Shown here piece after piece: positions 44,629 through 54,900 of a DNA stretch of 64,000 nucleotides. The stretch lies in the NCBI RefSeq assembly GCF_902196135.1, contig NZ_CABIKE010000002.1, forward strand, positions 1 to 64,000, given 5' to 3'. Made by a program: the position numbers and the translations under genes. Each line of letters starts with the position of its first letter. The stretch's first letter is position 1. Origin of the DNA: Helicobacter suis. GTDB lineage: Bacteria > Campylobacterota > Campylobacteria > Campylobacterales > Helicobacteraceae. The notes below the pieces were generated by a model, which ran no database searches, was not told the DNA's origin, and saw only the letters and a list, made by a program, of their open reading frames with translations.

Positions 44629-45786
44629 ATGGCATACCGGCATTTGTTTACCTGCGCTAGTATTTTAATGATTTTAAGCGTACTTTTGAGTTATTCGCTT
44701 TCAACTTATACAACTTTAATTTATCATTATCAAGAATTCCATTTTTTCTTACGCCAATTAGTTGCCACGATTATAGGAATTATTCTAATGTGGGGGATTT
44801 CATGGCTTGATCCGAACAAATGGTTTAGTAAATTAGGCTTTACTCTCTTCTTAGGGTCTTTTTTTCTGATGTTTATCATGAATTTCTTACCTGAAAGTTT
44901 GTCTAGTAGCGCAGGAGGGGCTAAACGCTGGATTCGCTTGCCTTTCTTTTCACTAGCCCCTACCGAATTTTTCAAAGTGGGCTTTATCTTCTTTTTATCT
45001 TGGAGTCTTTCGCGCACCTTTTTTAACCAAGAAAAATCTAGTGTCAAAGAGGAAATGGCAATTCTTATTCCCTATCTTGTTTTATTTTTAGTGGCAGCCT
45101 TTCTCATTGGTGTTTTACAAAACGACTTAGGGCAGGTGATTTTATTAGCGATGGTGTTGGGGTTTTTGCTTATCTTTTCTGGCGGGAGTTTTAAACTCTT
45201 TAGAGTGTTTTTAAGCATTGCGGTTGTGATCGGGGTGGTGGCCATTACAACTAGCGAACACCGCATTTTGCGCATGAAATTATGGTGGTCTAATTTACAA
45301 AATTCTTTGTTATCCATTCTGCCCTCTAAAATTGCTAGCAGTCTAAAAATTGAACATCTACCCGAACCCTACCAGATTTATCATGCCAGTAATGCCATTA
45401 AGCATGGCGCGATATTAGGGCAAGGGCTTGGAGAGGGGGTGATTAAACTAGGTTTTTTAAGCGAGGTACACACAGATATGGTATTAGCAGGCATGGCAGA
45501 GGAATTAGGCTTTATCTCTATTTTGGCATGCGTGGGGCTGACTTTAATTATTTTGCATGCCATGTTTAAAATCACCAACCGCCTAGATAATCCCAAACAC
45601 ATGCTTTTTTGTTTAGGGGTGGCTTTACTCATTGGTTTTTCTTTTATCATTAATGCCTTTGGGGTGAGTGGGATTATCCCTATTAAAGGAATCGCCGTTC
45701 CCTTTTTAAGTTATGGGGGGAGTTCTTTACTGGCTAATTCTTTGGCTTTAGGATTGGTGCTTAGCCTTTCTAAGCAAGCCCGCTAA
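44629..45786 (+). CDS. ftsW: FtsW, SEDS-family peptidoglycan polymerase
   Basis: A 386-residue protein with about ten membrane segments. SEDS landmarks: GGAKRWIRLPFFSLAPTEF, LQNDLGQVILLAMVLGF, GQGLGEGVIKLGFLSEVHTD and the closing GIAVPFLSYGGSSLLANSLA. It polymerises glycan strands at the septum with FtsI. The start is ATG 44629, because the promoter lies immediately before it and MAYRHLFTCA resembles the short H. pylori (HP1560) start; the ribosome site is weak (TGGTGG). It overlaps the convergent folE end by 17 bp. Confidence 0.95.
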   Translation: MAYRHLFTCASILMILSVLLSYSLSTYTTLIYHYQEFHFFLRQLVATIIGIILMWGISWLDPNKWFSKLGFTLFLGSFFLMFIMNFLPESLSSSAGGAKRWIRLPFFSLAPTEFFKVGFIFFLSWSLSRTFFNQEKSSVKEEMAILIPYLVLFLVAAFLIGVLQNDLGQVILLAMVLGFLLIFSGGSFKLFRVFLSIAVVIGVVAITTSEHRILRMKLWWSNLQNSLLSILPSKIASSLKIEHLPEPYQIYHASNAIKHGAILGQGLGEGVIKLGFLSEVHTDMVLAGMAEELGFISILACVGLTLIILHAMFKITNRLDNPKHMLFCLGVALLIGFSFIINAFGVSGIIPIKGIAVPFLSYGGSSLLANSLALGLVLSLSKQAR

Positions 45787-46321
45787 GCATTTGCATAAAC
45801 TCAGCCCTTGTGCGCGCATTTTCCTTAAAAATCCCCTCTAATACGCTAGTTTTAACCACACTATCTTGTTTTTGAATGCCTTGCATAGCCATGCATAGGT
45901 GCTTAGCCGTGCAAACCACCCCCACTCCCTTAGGCTCTAATACGCGCTTAAGGGTTTGGGCAATCTGTGTGGTTAAGCGCTCTTGAATCTGAAGCCTTCT
46001 AGCAAAACTCTCTACAAATCTAGCTAAAGCACTTAGCCCCACCACTTTATTATTAGGGATATACCCTATGCTGATATGCCCAAAAAAGGGTAATAAATGG
46101 TGCTCACATAAACTATAAAATTCAATATTTTGGAGTAAAACAATCCCGTCGGTACTCCCAATCTCAAAAGCACTTTGTAAAATTTGCTCAGGATCACTCT
46201 GATAGCCAGAGGTTAAAAATTCCCATAAAACTTTAACCCGCTGTGGGGTGTTTTTCAGCCCCTCTCTTTGGGGATCTTCGCCAATGCGTGCGCATAACAA
46301 ATTCCATAAATCTTGTGTCAA
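45770..46321 (-). CDS. folE: GTP cyclohydrolase I
   Basis: First step of tetrahydrofolate synthesis: GTP to dihydroneopterin triphosphate. 183 residues. The zinc/active-site motif FYSLCEHHLLPFFGHISIGY contains the Cys-His pair; GLSALARFVESFARRLQIQE and VLEPKGVGVVCTAKHLCMAM add the second metal Cys and the substrate site. The enzyme is a homodecamer. It is convergent with ftsW and follows truD on the - strand with about 45 bp between. Confidence 0.95.
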   Translation of the reverse strand: MTQDLWNLLCARIGEDPQREGLKNTPQRVKVLWEFLTSGYQSDPEQILQSAFEIGSTDGIVLLQNIEFYSLCEHHLLPFFGHISIGYIPNNKVVGLSALARFVESFARRLQIQERLTTQIAQTLKRVLEPKGVGVVCTAKHLCMAMQGIQKQDSVVKTSVLEGIFKENARTRAEFMQMLSGLA

Positions 46322-46366
46322 ATGCTAAGTTTTCCTTTTATTGTAAAAATCCTAATACCCACAAAC

Positions 46367-47473
46367 TCAAGCCTCAAAAAGAGTTTGGCCGGCAACTTCT
46401 TCTAAAAAGATCGTAGCATATGCTCCCTTTGGCAGAAAAAAACAAAGCTGAGCTTGCGCCTCTTTAGGCAAATACACAAATTCCAGCGCATCCGGAAAAA
46501 CTAAGGCAAAACGGCGATCGCCCTTTGCTTTAAGCGTGTGGATATAGGGTTGTTCTAAAACATGGGCTAATTCTTGGGCATGGGGCACTTTTTGCCCTGT
46601 AAGTAGACCCGTAGGGACAATTTGCTTAGTAAGCAGGCGTTTAAAGTTGGCTAAATCACAATGCGTGAAATATTTCCCAAAAGGATAATGGCATAAAATA
46701 TCACCCGGCAATAATTTAAAATAGTGTTCTTGATTACTTAAACTCTTTAATTGCTCTAAACTTAGAAAATGAAACTTAGCCTGTATTTCTTTGGGGTTAA
46801 AGTGGCGCAAGAGGGTATTAAGATGCATGCGCATACTTAGCCAATGGTTAAAAAGGTGGCTTTGATAGCTAGAGAGAAAGAAGGCTTGCAATTTTTTAGA
46901 ATGCGTAGCAGGCTGCTTAAAATTATCCCCACTTTTGCCAAAACGCTGCAAACCAAAATAATTAGGAAAGCCATAAGTTTTTAAAAAGGGGAGTACCTGC
47001 TCTATTTTTTTAGCATCTAAAGGACTAAGTTTTTTAAGGCGCATGGAAAAGAAATTACCCTTAAGATGGCCTAAACGGATTTTATGGTTATGGGCTGTGA
47101 TGTCTAAAATTTTAACGCCCCGATCCAGTAAAGTAGAAGCATGTTTTTCTAAAATGCAGGCGTAGCGTTTGGGTAAAGAAATATATTGCGTACTCATCGC
47201 CTGTTTATCTTTAAGCCCAGCATAACCAAACTCTTTAATCTTAGCCCCACTCACCCCCGCAAGCAAAGAAAGCATTTCTAAGGTACTTAAATCTTTTTTG
47301 CGTACCTTGAGTATGGCGTGATCGCCCTGCCCACTGAAAGGATAAAGCGGTTCTTCTTGCACGCTAAAATCTCTGGAGCATTTTTTAAAGTAAAAAGAAA
47401 TTGGGGCGTGGGTGGAGGCAAAAAAGCGCTTAGGAGGTTTAAGAGGAAAAAAGGGGGCTGTTAAATTCTGCAT
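46367..47473 (-). CDS. truD: TruD, tRNA pseudouridine-13 synthase
   Basis: Modifies uridine 13 of tRNA-Glu and other tRNAs. 368 residues. The catalytic region EFGYAGLKDKQAMSTQYISL contains the conserved Asp; HNHKIRLGHLKGNFFSMRLK and GFPNYFGLQRFGKSGDN are TruD signatures. In H. pylori truD (HP0926), htpX and folE are in order; here folE follows directly. The ATG at 47473 lies seven bases from the end of a perfect TATAAT (47486-47481), with no Shine-Dalgarno, so the transcript may be leaderless or nearly so. Confidence 0.92.
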   Translation of the reverse strand: MQNLTAPFFPLKPPKRFFASTHAPISFYFKKCSRDFSVQEEPLYPFSGQGDHAILKVRKKDLSTLEMLSLLAGVSGAKIKEFGYAGLKDKQAMSTQYISLPKRYACILEKHASTLLDRGVKILDITAHNHKIRLGHLKGNFFSMRLKKLSPLDAKKIEQVLPFLKTYGFPNYFGLQRFGKSGDNFKQPATHSKKLQAFFLSSYQSHLFNHWLSMRMHLNTLLRHFNPKEIQAKFHFLSLEQLKSLSNQEHYFKLLPGDILCHYPFGKYFTHCDLANFKRLLTKQIVPTGLLTGQKVPHAQELAHVLEQPYIHTLKAKGDRRFALVFPDALEFVYLPKEAQAQLCFFLPKGAYATIFLEEVAGQTLFEA

Positions 47474-47480
47474 AACAGAG

Positions 47481-47486
47481 ATTATA
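47481..47486 (-). promoter_or_regulatory. Predicted truD -10 box
   Basis: TATAAT on the - strand in GTGCTATAATCTC (extended TGC). The expected start is within a base or two of the truD ATG (47473). Confidence 0.6.
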
Positions 47487-47510
47487 GCACGGGAAGGCTT
47501 GTGATCAAAG

Positions 47511-47526
47511 TGGACTGATTTTTGCT
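47511..47526 (+). promoter_or_regulatory. Sigma-54 promoter of the unknown gene at 47563
   Basis: TGGACTGATTTTTGCT fits the RpoN consensus TGGCAC-N5-TTGCW: GG at 47512-47513 and GC at 47524-47525 with exactly ten bases between. The start is expected near 47537, leaving about 26 bases with AGGA before ATG 47563. Confidence 0.8.
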
Positions 47527-47562
47527 TCCTAAAAGGTATTCTTTAATTTTAGGATGGCTTTC

Positions 47563-48024
47563 ATGGAAATTAAGGACACGCGTAACCAACCCAATCTATC
47601 TGCCTTATTGCACGCCTCGCAGTTAGAAAGAGGGCAAACCCCAGCAACCCCTAAAGCAGAAAAACACCCCGAAGTAGCCGTTGAGGTTTCTAAAGTGGAG
47701 CGCGAACCAAATGGCCTTAAGCGCGAAACTTATGGGTTTTTGGTTTTAGAATTGATGAGTGATAATGAGTATCAAGCCTTTTTACGCGCTACCGCAGGGA
47801 TGAATGAAAATGAAAAACGCCTAGCAGCGCAGTCGCTTTATAGCCTGACAAGTTTTTATGGCGGGCAAATCCAGCAGGATAAACAGGCAGAACAAAAAAT
47901 AGATGGATTAAAGGCGTTGCAAGAAACCCAAATGAAAAAAGCACTAGGGTTAGATCAAAACTTTGTAAATCGTTACAAGAACGCCTACGATCAAGCCTAC
48001 CAAGCTTTAGATGTGATGCTTTAA
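47563..48024 (+). CDS. Small helical protein of unknown function, predicted RpoN regulon member
   Basis: Not recognised with certainty. 153 residues, no signal peptide or membrane segment. A disordered-looking N-terminus (about 1-60, with ERGQTPATPKAEKH) precedes a helical part: YGFLVLELMSDNEYQAFLRA, NENEKRLAAQSLYSLTSFY, QQDKQAEQKIDGLKALQETQ and KNAYDQAYQALDVML. I start at ATG 47563, with AGGA eight bases upstream; ATG 47554 directly abuts AGGATG and is less likely. A textbook sigma-54 promoter (47511-47526) precedes it, so a flagellar role is probable because RpoN in Helicobacter controls mainly flagellar genes. It could be the counterpart of H. pylori HP1076, a small RpoN-dependent FliS partner; that is a guess from size and control. 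Confidence 0.75.
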   Translation: MEIKDTRNQPNLSALLHASQLERGQTPATPKAEKHPEVAVEVSKVEREPNGLKRETYGFLVLELMSDNEYQAFLRATAGMNENEKRLAAQSLYSLTSFYGGQIQQDKQAEQKIDGLKALQETQMKKALGLDQNFVNRYKNAYDQAYQALDVML

Positions 48025-48069
48025 TCAAGAAAATTTAAGCCAACTGCCCTTATAATGGGAGCTTTTCAA

Positions 48070-48147
48070 GTCAAGGTAGCTCAGCTGGTTTAGAGCGCTG
48101 GTCTCATAAGCCGGAGGTCGGGGGTTCAAGTCCCCCCTTTGACACCA
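48070..48147 (+). tRNA. tRNA-Met (anticodon CAT), elongator type or Ile2
   Basis: A 78-base cloverleaf. Acceptor GTCAAGG pairs with CTTTGAC (one G-U), followed by A and encoded CCA. T-arm GGGGG-TTCAAGT-CCCCC is strong, anticodon loop CTCATAA. The G1-C72 pair rules out an initiator tRNA, which has a mismatch there. Whether it is elongator Met or Ile with lysidine needs comparison with the other CAU tRNAs. Confidence 0.93.
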
Positions 48148-48191
48148 CTTAATTAATCCCGATTCTTATTTTAATCCTTAGGAGCTTTTCA

Positions 48192-48776
48192 ATGGAAAAT
48201 ATTCTGTGCATCAATGGATCTACTCCCTTTTTAGAATCTAAAGGCAGATTAAATAACACCTTGCATGATCTGGCCATGCAAACCCTACAAGATTTGGGTT
48301 ATAACCTCGAGCAAACGCTCATTAACCAAGGCTACAACATAGAAGAGGAGATAGAAAAAATCTTAAGAGCAGACGCTTTAATCTGGCAAATGCCGGGCTG
48401 GTGGATGGGTGAACCTTGGACGGTGAAAAAATATATAGATGAGGTTTTTACAAACGGACATAAGCGCTTTTATGAGTCAGATGGCAGGAGTCGCCATGAT
48501 CCTCGTAAATATTATGGAACAGGTGGGCTTTTACAGGGCAAAAAATACATGTTTTCTCTCACATGGAATGCGCCCATTGAGGCTTTCACAGATAAAAATC
48601 AATTTTTTGGAGGTATAGGGGTAGATGGGGTGTATCTGCATTTGCATAAAGCCCATAAATTCTTAGGCATGCGTGCTCTGCCAACTTTTATTGTAAATGA
48701 CATCATTAAAAATCCACAGGGGGAATCCTATCTCAAAGATTACAGCGCGCATTTAAAACAAATTTTTCATAAATAA
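48192..48776 (+). CDS. mdaB: MdaB-type NAD(P)H quinone reductase
   Basis: A 194-residue flavodoxin-like FMN/FAD enzyme. ENILCINGSTPFLESKGRLN at the start is the flavin phosphate loop, QMPGWWMGEPWTVKKYIDEV the quinone-site segment, and KKYMFSLTWNAPIEAFTDKN with FFGGIGVDGVYLHLHKAHKF complete the MdaB pattern. In H. pylori MdaB (HP0630) reduces quinones by two electrons and protects against oxidative stress. AGGAG lies seven bases before the ATG. It stands between a tRNA gene and the autotransporter. Confidence 0.92.
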   Translation: MENILCINGSTPFLESKGRLNNTLHDLAMQTLQDLGYNLEQTLINQGYNIEEEIEKILRADALIWQMPGWWMGEPWTVKKYIDEVFTNGHKRFYESDGRSRHDPRKYYGTGGLLQGKKYMFSLTWNAPIEAFTDKNQFFGGIGVDGVYLHLHKAHKFLGMRALPTFIVNDIIKNPQGESYLKDYSAHLKQIFHK

Positions 48777-48953
48777 GCTTTTTTATTCTCACTTCATTAG
48801 CTTTAAAGTTTGCTAGCTAGATATTTTTAACAGGCGTTTTTATAACGCCTCAAACTGGGAGCTAGAAAAATCACTTTTAATTGTGTATGTAAACTAAACT
48901 AAGTGGCTCTTAGATTAATTTCTTATGCATGATTTTATGCTAGAGTTTTCTTT

Positions 48954-51900
48954 ATGAAAAAGTTTAGTTCTCTCACATTGAAATTTGGCCACGCTCTAGC
49001 ACGGCGCATTAAAGCTAACCAAGCTAGGCGTGCGGGTACTTATGTCTTTAAAAAACAACTCCCCTTACCTAAGCGTTCTGAGTTGAAACCTAAATTACTC
49101 AAGCAGGGGACTTTTATTTTAGGTGTAATGAGCCAACCGCTTTTAGCGTGGTATCCTTCATGGATTAGTGGCTCTCACACTCTCAACACAACAGATATTA
49201 AGCAGTATATGCAAAATAACCATAGAAGCCAAAATTTGTTATGGACTGGTGGCTCTAATGTCTTTTATGAGGCTAGTAATGGGAGTTATTTTTGTACTAA
49301 CTGGAATTGTAACGGCTCGGTTACATTAATTGGTAATGGCTCTACCGCTTACACGCTTAGTAATCTCAACTACGAAGGCGGTAGCCTTAATTTACAAATT
49401 AATGGCAATGGTACACAAGGCACGCTTAATATTTCTAATGTCAACATGGATAGTTATCAGGGAAGGCAATTTACAGATACATGGAATGCCCAAAAAGTTA
49501 ATATCAGCGGAAACCTACAGGTAGGGCAAAATCATATCACTATCCACGCCAACAACGGCACTACTGCAAACAACGCCACGATCAACGCAGATCAAGGTAA
49601 CGGGGTTTTAAATATCAATGATAGTACAAGCGAGAGTTTCACAAACACCACTTTTAAAGGTACAGGGCAGATCAATTTGCAGAGCAACAATATTATCTTT
49701 AACAATGTTACTTTTAATGATAGTAACACTAGCTCGCATGTTACAGACAATGGCACTCTTACTCTTGAGGGCACTGAGACCTTTGCACAGAATTCGCCTC
49801 TTATCAATCTAGGTGCTAATGTTACTATCCAAGCCAACACTATTTTTAACATTACAGAAGATCTCACAAAGACCACCAACGGAGCCTACAATCTTGATAC
49901 CCTTGTAAGCACAAGTGGTAATAAAAGTATCAACGATAGTAGCTATGTGAACCATTTGTGGGATCTTATCCGCTATCAAGGCCAAACAGGTAGCCTTTTT
50001 AACGGGCAACTCAGCAATGGCACTACTTTAAGTAATCCTAGCTCCGGCAATGGGATTTACTATGTGAAATACACTTTTGGCAATGGTGATTGGGATATTC
50101 TTAAAGAAGATTTTGAAAATAATTCTCTATCAGCACAACTTGAGGCTTACGCTAAAAATCAGGGTGATATTTGGGGTACAATCCACAATATTAACTCTAC
50201 TTGGAATTTTAATGTAGGAGAGGGTAGCGCCTATATCAACCCCGGGAATGGAGTGGATCAAGCTTGGGCACAAAGCAATAAAAACTTTAAAGTTACTTTA
50301 GATAATGGAAATGGTGGGACGCTTATTCTTGGTAATAGCACAGAAAACCCCAGTTCAAGCGGTAAAATTCTCTTTGGAGGCACAGGGGGTAATCCTTTTG
50401 CTTTAAATGGCAACTACGGCGGAGATCTTGGCTATATGACAGGGGAATTTGACGCGGGCAAGATCTATCTTACAGGCACTATAGAAAGTGGAAACTCTTT
50501 CCACGATGGTAATGGCACTAATATTAACTACAACGCTATTACAAACATTACAGCTAATGGTTTGCATTATCTTAACGATAACGCCGGAGCATGGCATAGC
50601 AACGCTAATTTTAAAGCTACTAATGGCAGTATCAATATTTCAAACTCCCAATTCCAAGATCAAAGTAGCGGACAATTTACCTTTAACTCTCAAAATCAAA
50701 CCTTTAATAGCACAATTTTTACTGGCAATAGTTATACAATCACTCTACACGCTACCAATAACCTAACCCTCACCAACACAAGTTTTAATGACTCAAATGC
50801 TACCTTAACCCTAGAAGCCGATAACGCTTCTTTACAAGATAGTACCAATCAAGGCACTAGCCAAATTACCGCTAAGCAACTTAATATCATTGCTAACCAA
50901 GCAAGCTTTAGTAACACGATTTTTAATGCTAACAACAGCTCTTTTAAAACTAACCAATTAACCCTGACAAATGATACATTTAATAACGGTAGCTATAGCT
51001 TTACATCTGAAAGCAACAATAACAGCCACACAACTACATTTGGCGGTACAACTACGATTAATACTAGCAGTAGCCCCTTTGCTAATTTAGGCGGAAGCAT
51101 TAGTTTTAATAGTGGCGCTACCTTTAACCTGAATAATATTTTAAGTTCTTTACAAATAGGTACGACTTATACGATCTTAGGCGGAAGTGGAGCTAGTATT
51201 AATTATAGTAGCGATACGCAATACGCTAGCAATCTTTGGAATTTAATTAAAATTAGCGGAACTACTATTAACTCAGAAACAGAAATAAGTAATACTAACG
51301 GCACGCAGGTTTGGGATGTGATCTTTGGTATAAATGGCATGCCCATTAAAATACAAGAAACCTTTGCTAACAATGAGCTTAGCTTTAAAGTTATTAGCCA
51401 AGCTAAAGATATTTGGTCAGATGTATATACCATGACCCCCGGTTGTGCGTATAATGTTTTTGCGCATAATTGTACTTATGGACTTTTCCACACCGGTTTT
51501 AAAACCTATAATGAAAGCGTGGGCGCAGACGGGATTGCCTATATCAACCCTTTAAACCCACAAAGTCATGTTGGCTATAACGCCTCCACCCACACACTCC
51601 AAACTTATACAAAATTTGGCAATGGCGGTATTTATAATGTTGGAGAAACAAAAAATGGCAAATGGGTTAACAATGGTACTTTGATTTTAGGTAACAATAC
51701 TTTACAAGCCACTACAGGGGGTAAAATAGAATTTGGCGCAGTGGGCTCAGTAGGTTATATCACCGATGTATTTAACGCCGGTAATGTTTTTCTAACCAAT
51801 ACCATAGAAGTTGGGGATAGCTCGCTAAGCGGGGCGGGGGCGACTCTAACTTTTAATGCTAATAACAATATTACCGCTGATGGCCTCACCTACCACCAAG

Positions 51901-54900
51901 ATGCTACCGCTATCCCTCCCTTTGGCTCTGCTATCAGCCAGCATAGCCATGGTAGCTTTAACGCACAAAATAGTTTTAGCGCGCTCAATTCCTCTTTTGA
52001 AGACGATACTAGCGGGTCTTTAGACTTTACCGGTAAAAATAACATTAGCTTTACAAACAGCACCGTTATAGGTAGCGCAAGTAGTATTACCCTTAACTCC
52101 GCAAAAACCACTCTAAATAACTCTGCCTTTTTTGTGGGCAATGGTACAACGCTTACTTTTGGTAATGTAATTTCAGCTAATGGCCATAGTGGCTATTCTA
52201 CTAGTACAAATACTATCAACAACTCCACTATTAATTTAAACCAAAACTCTAACTTGCAACTTCATGGCAACACCACCCTAGATAACACCACTTCTTTTTT
52301 AAACTTAGGCAGTCAAGCAACCTTTTATGGCTCAGCTAGCCTAAGTGGTAGCACTACAATTAATCTTGATCACAACAGCAAGATTACAATGAATAGCACC
52401 ACTACGCTAAATGATAATGCTAATTTTAATTTAATCAACTCCGCTCAAGCCAATTTTCAAAACAACACCACTTTTAATAATAGCTCTGGTATCACTCTTA
52501 ACAGTGGCGCTAAGGCTACATTTATGCCTACTACAACAAGCACCCAAGACATTACAACTTTTAATAACAACTCATTTTTAAATGTGAATGGGAGTTTTAC
52601 AGATTTTATACCAAATACAAGTAGTAACGGGAGCATTAGCGGGGGGGGATCAAGTAGTAACCAAAACTATAGCGCGCAGTTTAATAATCTAGTGTTTAAC
52701 AACTACGCCTCCATGCTCTTAAATAGCGCAGATATTCAAAGTAGCCAAACCACCTTTGCTAATTCTGTTAATATCAATATGCAAAATAGCCTTTTTAATG
52801 CGGGTACACTTAATTTAAATGGCGGTAATTTTTACATGCAAAATAGCCAGATTAAAGCAGGAGCGGTGAGTGTGGGAGCTTCTGATTCTGTTAATATTAA
52901 TTCTGGGGTCAATTCTCTTAATCGCTCCCTCATCACTAGCTCAAGCTTTAATCTTGATGGAACATTAAATCTAGATGGCCTTTTACTTGGGCCTACAACT
53001 ACAGGTACAACCCAAAGCGCGGCTAACAGCCAACCTCTTATTTCTGTTTCTAGTAATGGCTCTAGTAACACAGGAGGGGGAACATTTAATTTAAATGGCA
53101 TTCTTAATATCTCTAATATTGATCTCTCAGCGCCCCTCTCTAGTCAAACCAATAATACAAGTTCCTCCGCCACCTATGATATTGTCAATGCGAACAACAT
53201 TACAGGCATGAGCGGGGCAAATGGTTATCAAAAAATTGAGTATTACGGCATTAAAATTAATAACGCTACCTATTCTGATACTAATAATATCCAAAGTTGG
53301 AGTTTTACAAACCCCTTAGATGGCGCACAAACCATTACCGAAAAAATCCAAAATGGTAAACTCACCATTACTATTAGCAATAGCGATCATTTTGTAGCCA
53401 CTGATTATCACAACATCGCCCCCGAACTCTTTTTTTACAAACAATCCGCGCAAAATTTGCCTAGTACAGATTCAGCAAGTGCAGATATTAGCAGTTATGA
53501 TTATTCCAGCGATGAAAGCGGGACTTTCTTTTTAGATGGCAATTTAAAAGGGGTGTATTATCCAAAGGCTAGCACAACAGGTACTACCTCAACCCCAGTT
53601 ATTCCGGGCACTTACAACGCTCAAGGCCAGCCTTTACAAGGTCTTTATATTTCTAATAATGGTCTGTTTAATGCAACCACCCTTAATAATTTAGTAGGCA
53701 TTGTCCAAAGTATTTGGCCTCATTTAAAAACCCTTTTGCCTAAAATCTTAGCGGATTTAAGCGATCCAAGTAATATTATTCAAGACCTAGAAAACTCAGG
53801 GATTACATTAACCCCTACACGGAGCAAAGAACTTTTAAGTTTTATAGACGGGCTATCAAGCAATATCAACCAAACTTTTAATAATGGTACGCTTGTAGTG
53901 GGTTCGCCTCAGGCAGGACAAACCGGAAGTAGTAGCGTGGTGTGGTTTGGGGGCAATGGTTATACTACGGCTTGTACGGCTGCACAAACAGAAAAAGGGT
54001 GTCAGGATTTAAGAGGCACTTATTTAGGTCAGCTTCTAGGATCAACCTCTGCTGCACTAGGCTATATTGAGGCTAATTTTAAGGCTAAAGATATTTATAT
54101 CACCGGCACCGTAGGCAGTGGGAATGCTTGGGGGATAGGTGGGAGTGCAGATGTAACTTTTAATAGCGCGACTAATTTAACCCTTAATCAAGCCACAATT
54201 GATGCAGAAGGTACAGATCAAATCTTTAATATGCTAGGTGAGGGCGGGATACAAAAAATCTTAGGCCAAAAAGGGCTAGCCCAGATGTTAGGTAATTATA
54301 TCTACGATCTAGCCAATGGCTCTAGTATTAATCTTGATCCAACCAGTAGCATTCCAAGCTCTATCCAGCCTTTAGCCAAAGATTTAGGCGGACAGATTAG
54401 TAAAATCAAACTTAGCGAGGTACTCAGCGCCTCAGATGTGAGTGCTCTTTTAAACATGCCCGGTATGGATAATGTGATTAAAAATATTTTAAGTACTAAG
54501 ACTGTGAGCTCATTGCTAGGCAGTGGGGGGCTTATTTCTAGTTTGAATCAAGCCGAGCAAAATAAAATTTATGATGCCATTGATAAAGAGTTGCATTTTT
54601 CAGGGGGAAAAGCCATTGCCTCCATTGCCAACGGGGTTTATGGTAACCACACCCTTTTAAGCCTCATTAACTCTTTATCCCCTATGACGGGCAAAGATGT
54701 TAACAACATTTTAAACATGCCAAATACTAGCAGTGGGCAAAGCCAAGTACAAAACTTTTTAAACAACACCACCTTTGGCCAGATTTTTGAAGAACTATTG
54801 TCTAATCAAAATTTACTTAATAAAACCATCGCTTGGCTAGGCCCACAAATTTTAGATGAGATGCTTAAAACTGCCATTGATGACTTGCTTAACCCCACAG

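Noticed and set aside
48070..48147. Initiator tRNA-fMet
   Set aside because: The first acceptor pair is a normal G-C, while bacterial initiators have a mismatch at 1-72.
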